A DNA stretch of 64,000 nucleotides from a bacterium (lineage in GTDB: Bacteria; Verrucomicrobiota; Verrucomicrobiia; Limisphaerales; J093): the NCBI GenBank assembly GCA_021823625.1, contig JAKANS010000004.1:20541-84540 (forward strand). The letters run 5' to 3'. The notes under the pieces are model-generated. The model did no database searches. It worked only from the letters and a program-made list of their open reading frames with translations, and had not been told where the DNA came from. Of the stretch, positions 61,320 through 64,000 are shown one piece after another (within the stretch, counting starts at the first letter, position 1; each line of letters opens with the position of its first letter). A program made the translations under genes and the position numbers.

Positions 61320-61829
61320 TTATGGCCGGCGGTCGGGACGAACCGCGGTCGGGCCGTGGGTTGCTTTCCGGCCCGCCGTTGACCCCTTGGCCGAGGATAC
61401 CCGCCGAGCCTGGGCAGCCCCCTGCCAGCGGGGGCCGATGATTTCCGCCAGGGTCGTTTCCGCCAGCTTGCGTCGGATGCGGCCGCCGATATCCAACCAA
61501 AAATCGTGCGTCGGACAGGTGTTGTCGCTCGTGCAATCGTCCAACGCGAGCAGGCAGGGCCCCAGCCACTCCTTGCCCTCCACGGCCTCGACGATTTGCA
61601 GCAACGAAATGTCCACCGGGCGGCGGGCCAGCGAAATGCCGCCCTTGTGGCCGCGCTTTGCGGCTACCAAGCCTTTGCGCGCCAGCGAATTGACGATCTT
61701 CGCGAGGTAGGGCCTCGGCAGGCGGGTGCGGCCGGCGATCTCCGCAATGAGACCGCACTGGCCCGGTGACTCATTGAGGCAACCGAGCGCCTTGATGGCA
61801 TATCCCGTCGTTTGCGAGAGGCACAACAT
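61320..61829 (-). CDS. Rrf2-family Fe-S regulator
   Basis: 169 residues from the ATG at 61829 (GTG at 61838 possible). Winged helix: SQTTGYAIKALGCLNESPGQ, RLPRPYLAKIVNSLARKGLV, RGHKGGISLARRPVDISLLQ. Three Cys follow in PCLLALDDCTSDNTCPTHDF, as in cluster-binding IscR/NsrR-like members. It heads the kor-nuo gene string, 63 bases before korA, and is the likely redox-responsive regulator of it. Confidence 0.88.
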   Translation of the reverse strand: MLCLSQTTGYAIKALGCLNESPGQCGLIAEIAGRTRLPRPYLAKIVNSLARKGLVAAKRGHKGGISLARRPVDISLLQIVEAVEGKEWLGPCLLALDDCTSDNTCPTHDFWLDIGGRIRRKLAETTLAEIIGPRWQGAAQARRVSSAKGSTAGRKATHGPTAVRPDRRP

Positions 61830-61879
61830 AGTTCGCACAAGCGCAGCTTGTGACCTCAGGCTGGCAAACAGGACGTTAA

Positions 61880-61910
61880 TGTCAACAATAAAGATGACAC
61901 GGACATCATC
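61880..61910 (-). promoter_or_regulatory. Candidate promoter/operator of the Rrf2-kor-nuo unit
   Basis: A perfect TTGACA (minus strand, 61885-61880) lies about 50 bases before the rrf2 start, but the matching -10 (AGCCTG at 17 bases) is poor. Just upstream is GATGA-N8-TCATC (61893-61910), an interrupted palindrome that might bind a dimeric regulator. Evidence is weak. Confidence 0.3.
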
Positions 61911-62084
61911 TTGCTCGGGTTTTGCGCCGCAGTCCGGTGACGCGACCGGTCACTTCGTCGTTCGTTGACCTCGGCTCGAGCAGAGTTGTCCCCTTCGATT
62001 GCGCGGGGGGTGGGGCCCCGGATGGTACCGCCAGGCGCCAAGCCGAGCGGCCCTGGCGCCGGCGTGACACCATCGCGCGGCGGG

Positions 62085-63485
62085 TTACTCCGTCTTGTCC
62101 GTGCCGGCGGTTTCGGGCAACTCCGGCGGGGGTTCGCCGGTGAGCCGTACGACCCGGTTCGTGTAACGGTTCAGGTGGCCTGTCGCCATGTTGTAAGCCT
62201 CCTGCGCCTTCTCCAATCCCTTGCCAACCTCCTCGAATTTCTTCTGGAAAAATCCAAAGCTCTTCTGCGCCTGCCGGATTTGGTCGAGCGTCAGCTCCAC
62301 GCCCTTCGCGAACTCGTACTGGCTGATGCTCATCGCCACCGCACGCAAGGTAATGGCCAGGGTGTTGGGCGAGATCGGGAAAACCTTCAGCTTGTGGACC
62401 GCCTCGCACAACTCGCCGTTGCGGATCACCTCGAAGTAAAGGGTCTCGCTGGGCAGGAACATCAACGCCAGGTCGGTCGTGCCGTGCTCGGGATGGATGT
62501 ACTTTTCGGCGATCGACCGGGCCTGCGCTTTGATGGTGATGGCGAGTTGCTCCCGCGCCGCCTTCAACGCTTCGGGATCGCTGGTCTCGAACAGCGGCAG
62601 CACCTGCTCGCGGTTGAACTTGCTGTCGATCGGCAGGAGGAACTTTGGAAATCTCACCACCGCGTCCACCGCCTCCTTCGAGCCGGGCACGATGCTGACC
62701 TGCTCGGCAAAGGCGCTTGCCGGCAGGAAATCCGCCAGCAGCCGGCCCAATTCGGCCTCGCCGAACTTTCCGCGCAGGTGAGGCAGCTTGAGCAGGTTGT
62801 TCAGTTCATTGATCGACTGGCCAACCTGACCGACGCTGCGGAGTTGTTCCTCCGCCGCCTTGAGGTGCTCCTGGACTTTCTGAAAATGCGCGAAGCCTTC
62901 CTGGATGTTTTTCTCGAGCTTCGCCTGCACCTGGTCGCTGATCGTGCCGAGCCTCGCGTCCACGTTCACGCGGATCCCTTCGAGGCTCTGTGCGGTCCTT
63001 TGTTCCAGCGCCTCGAAGCGTTGCTGCAAGAGCTTGGTAGAACTCTCCAAACTCTGGGTCAGTTCCGTGCGAGCGTGGCGGGCAGCCTGGCTCTGCGACT
63101 CGGCGACCTGGTCGAACTTGGTCTCCAGCTTGGCGGAAAGCTGTTGCAAACCTTGGGTGAGTTCGGCGCGAGTTTCGGTAAGACGTTGCGACTGCTCGTT
63201 ACGGCCTTCGCCGAACTGGCGATCCACCGTTTCGCGCACGGTGTTGAGGCCTTGCTGCAAACGCTCCGTAAAGTCGGTGCGCAGATCGCCTTTCACCTCC
63301 GTGAGCCGCGCGACCAGGTCGGCATTGGCCTTGGCCAGCGAATCCGTGAGTTCGCCCAGCCGGCGAAGCAACTCCTCACCGCGACCGCTCCGCGACTGTC
63401 GCGCCAGCAGCCAGGCCAGCGCCACGAAGCCGAGCAAGTTTACGCCGAGGAGGACGCCGATTTGCCATCCGCTCATGCCGGGCAT
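62085..63485 (-). CDS. rmuC: DNA recombination protein RmuC
   Basis: 466 residues. One N-terminal helix (WQIGVLLGVNLLGFVALAWL), then a long coiled coil (about 35-220, with repeats such as TETRAELTQGLQQLSAKLET), then the RmuC nuclease-like domain: LPHLRGKFGEAELGRLLADF, VDAVVRFPKFLLPIDSKFNR, GTTDLALMFLPSETLYFEVI. The ATG at 63485 or 63476 may be the start. RmuC limits certain DNA rearrangements; the exact activity is unsettled. Confidence 0.92.
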   Translation of the reverse strand: MPGMSGWQIGVLLGVNLLGFVALAWLLARQSRSGRGEELLRRLGELTDSLAKANADLVARLTEVKGDLRTDFTERLQQGLNTVRETVDRQFGEGRNEQSQRLTETRAELTQGLQQLSAKLETKFDQVAESQSQAARHARTELTQSLESSTKLLQQRFEALEQRTAQSLEGIRVNVDARLGTISDQVQAKLEKNIQEGFAHFQKVQEHLKAAEEQLRSVGQVGQSINELNNLLKLPHLRGKFGEAELGRLLADFLPASAFAEQVSIVPGSKEAVDAVVRFPKFLLPIDSKFNREQVLPLFETSDPEALKAAREQLAITIKAQARSIAEKYIHPEHGTTDLALMFLPSETLYFEVIRNGELCEAVHKLKVFPISPNTLAITLRAVAMSISQYEFAKGVELTLDQIRQAQKSFGFFQKKFEEVGKGLEKAQEAYNMATGHLNRYTNRVVRLTGEPPPELPETAGTDKTE

Positions 63486-64000
63486 CGTGCTCGGGCATTC
63501 GCTCCTGCCAAGGAAAAAGTGGCGTGCGCACGCGGGCCGCAGCAGCCAAAACGAGCGCTGGCCAAGGCGTTCGGGTCGGAGGGATGGTGTGCCGCGAGCA
63601 ACCCGCCGCGCGGACGTGCGGCGCCGCCCCGAACCTGTGCCTGGTTCAGTTCCACACCCGCGTCCGCACTGGCCGCGGACCTCCGGCCAGCAAGGATCCA
63701 GCAAGGATGATCGAAGGCAGGCCGGGTGGGGCGAGACTCCAGTCGATCCCTGCCGTTTCCACCGCTGAGGCGCCGAGGCGCGGAGTCGGGATTTGGAACT
63801 CAGGAAAGCCGGAAACCTCCGACCCCAGTTCCTGAGTTCCTCATTGGGCCTCTGCCTCTCCGTGGCAGGTTGTGGGTGGGGCGAGACTCCGTCGAGCTCT
63901 GGATTCCCCACCACGGAGGCACCGAGGCGCGAAGTCGGGGTTGGGAACCCAGCGAGGCCGGAAGCCAAGCACCGTGGCCGCCGAATTCCTGCGTTCCTGA
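63486..64000. repeat. Intergenic region with 150-bp-period direct repeat
   Basis: No gene is convincing. Two imperfect copies begin with GGGTGGGGCGAGACTCC at 63724 and 63874. Both continue with a GAGGCGCCGAGGCGCGGAGT-like element, a 'ggaaacctcc/ggaagccaag' part and a '(c)ctgagttcct/ctgcgttcct' end. The second copy reaches the window end and may continue beyond it. Confidence 0.65.

Noticed and set aside
61965..63710. Plus-strand open frame of 581 codons opposite rmuC
   Set aside because: Leu/Gln/Arg-rich complement of the RmuC coiled coil; the RmuC domain on the minus strand is unambiguous.

Overview
The window is GC-rich bacterial chromosome that most resembles a Verrucomicrobiota genome of the Limisphaerales/Pedosphaera type. 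This is inferred from gene content: a DUF4838 protein, clan GH-A glycosidases, a Tat-type Gfo/Idh/MocA oxidoreductase, many MNT/HEPN modules, GGTAGGGACG-type palindromic repeats and a complex I lacking nuoEFG. No rRNA, tRNA or CRISPR array was recognised.

Region 1 (1-32,623, all minus strand) is a surface-polysaccharide locus, transcribed from a GbsR/MarR-like regulator at 32.6 kb towards position 1. It appears to hold two complete nucleotide-sugar pathways. The first is UDP-ManNAc3NAcA: WbpA-like dehydrogenase, WbpE aminotransferase, a WbpB-WbpD fusion and a WbpI/WecB epimerase. The second is CMP-pseudaminic acid: PseB, PseC, PseF, a PseG-PseH fusion and PseI, followed by a Wzx flippase, a glycosyltransferase and a methyltransferase cut by the window start. 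A UDP-glucuronate 4-epimerase, a GHMP sugar kinase, GalU and a secreted DUF4838 protein lie among them.

The same locus is crowded with toxin-antitoxin-type genes between about 14.4 and 30.7 kb: five MNT/HEPN pairs, an AbiEii-like nucleotidyltransferase, HicBA, a RelBE-like pair, VapBC, DUF433/DUF5615 and a frameshifted PIN toxin. Among these are fragments of polysaccharide genes (rmlA, an epimerase/dehydratase N-terminus, the wbpD 3' end), a GxxExxY remnant, a RAYT transposase with its palindromic REP repeats, and two further dispersed repeat families. Some repeats have entered coding sequence in frame.

Region 2 (33-44.7 kb) holds an ABC-2 permease pair without an ATPase, a Tat-exported oxidoreductase, two secreted GH-A glycosidase-like proteins, an ICMT-like membrane methyltransferase, a TPR lipoprotein, a DUF362 protein and a GltD-like flavoprotein.

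Region 3 (43.2-61.8 kb, minus strand) is an energy-metabolism cluster in the transcription order Rrf2 regulator, korA, korB, histidine kinase, response regulator, nuoABCDHIJK, MrpD-like antiporter subunit, 86-aa membrane protein, second MrpD-like subunit, nuoM, nuoN, GltD-like protein. There is no nuoE, F or G and no canonical nuoL, but four antiporter-like subunits instead of three. The context suggests a ferredoxin-linked complex I fed by 2-oxoacid oxidation. RmuC and an intergenic direct repeat close the window.
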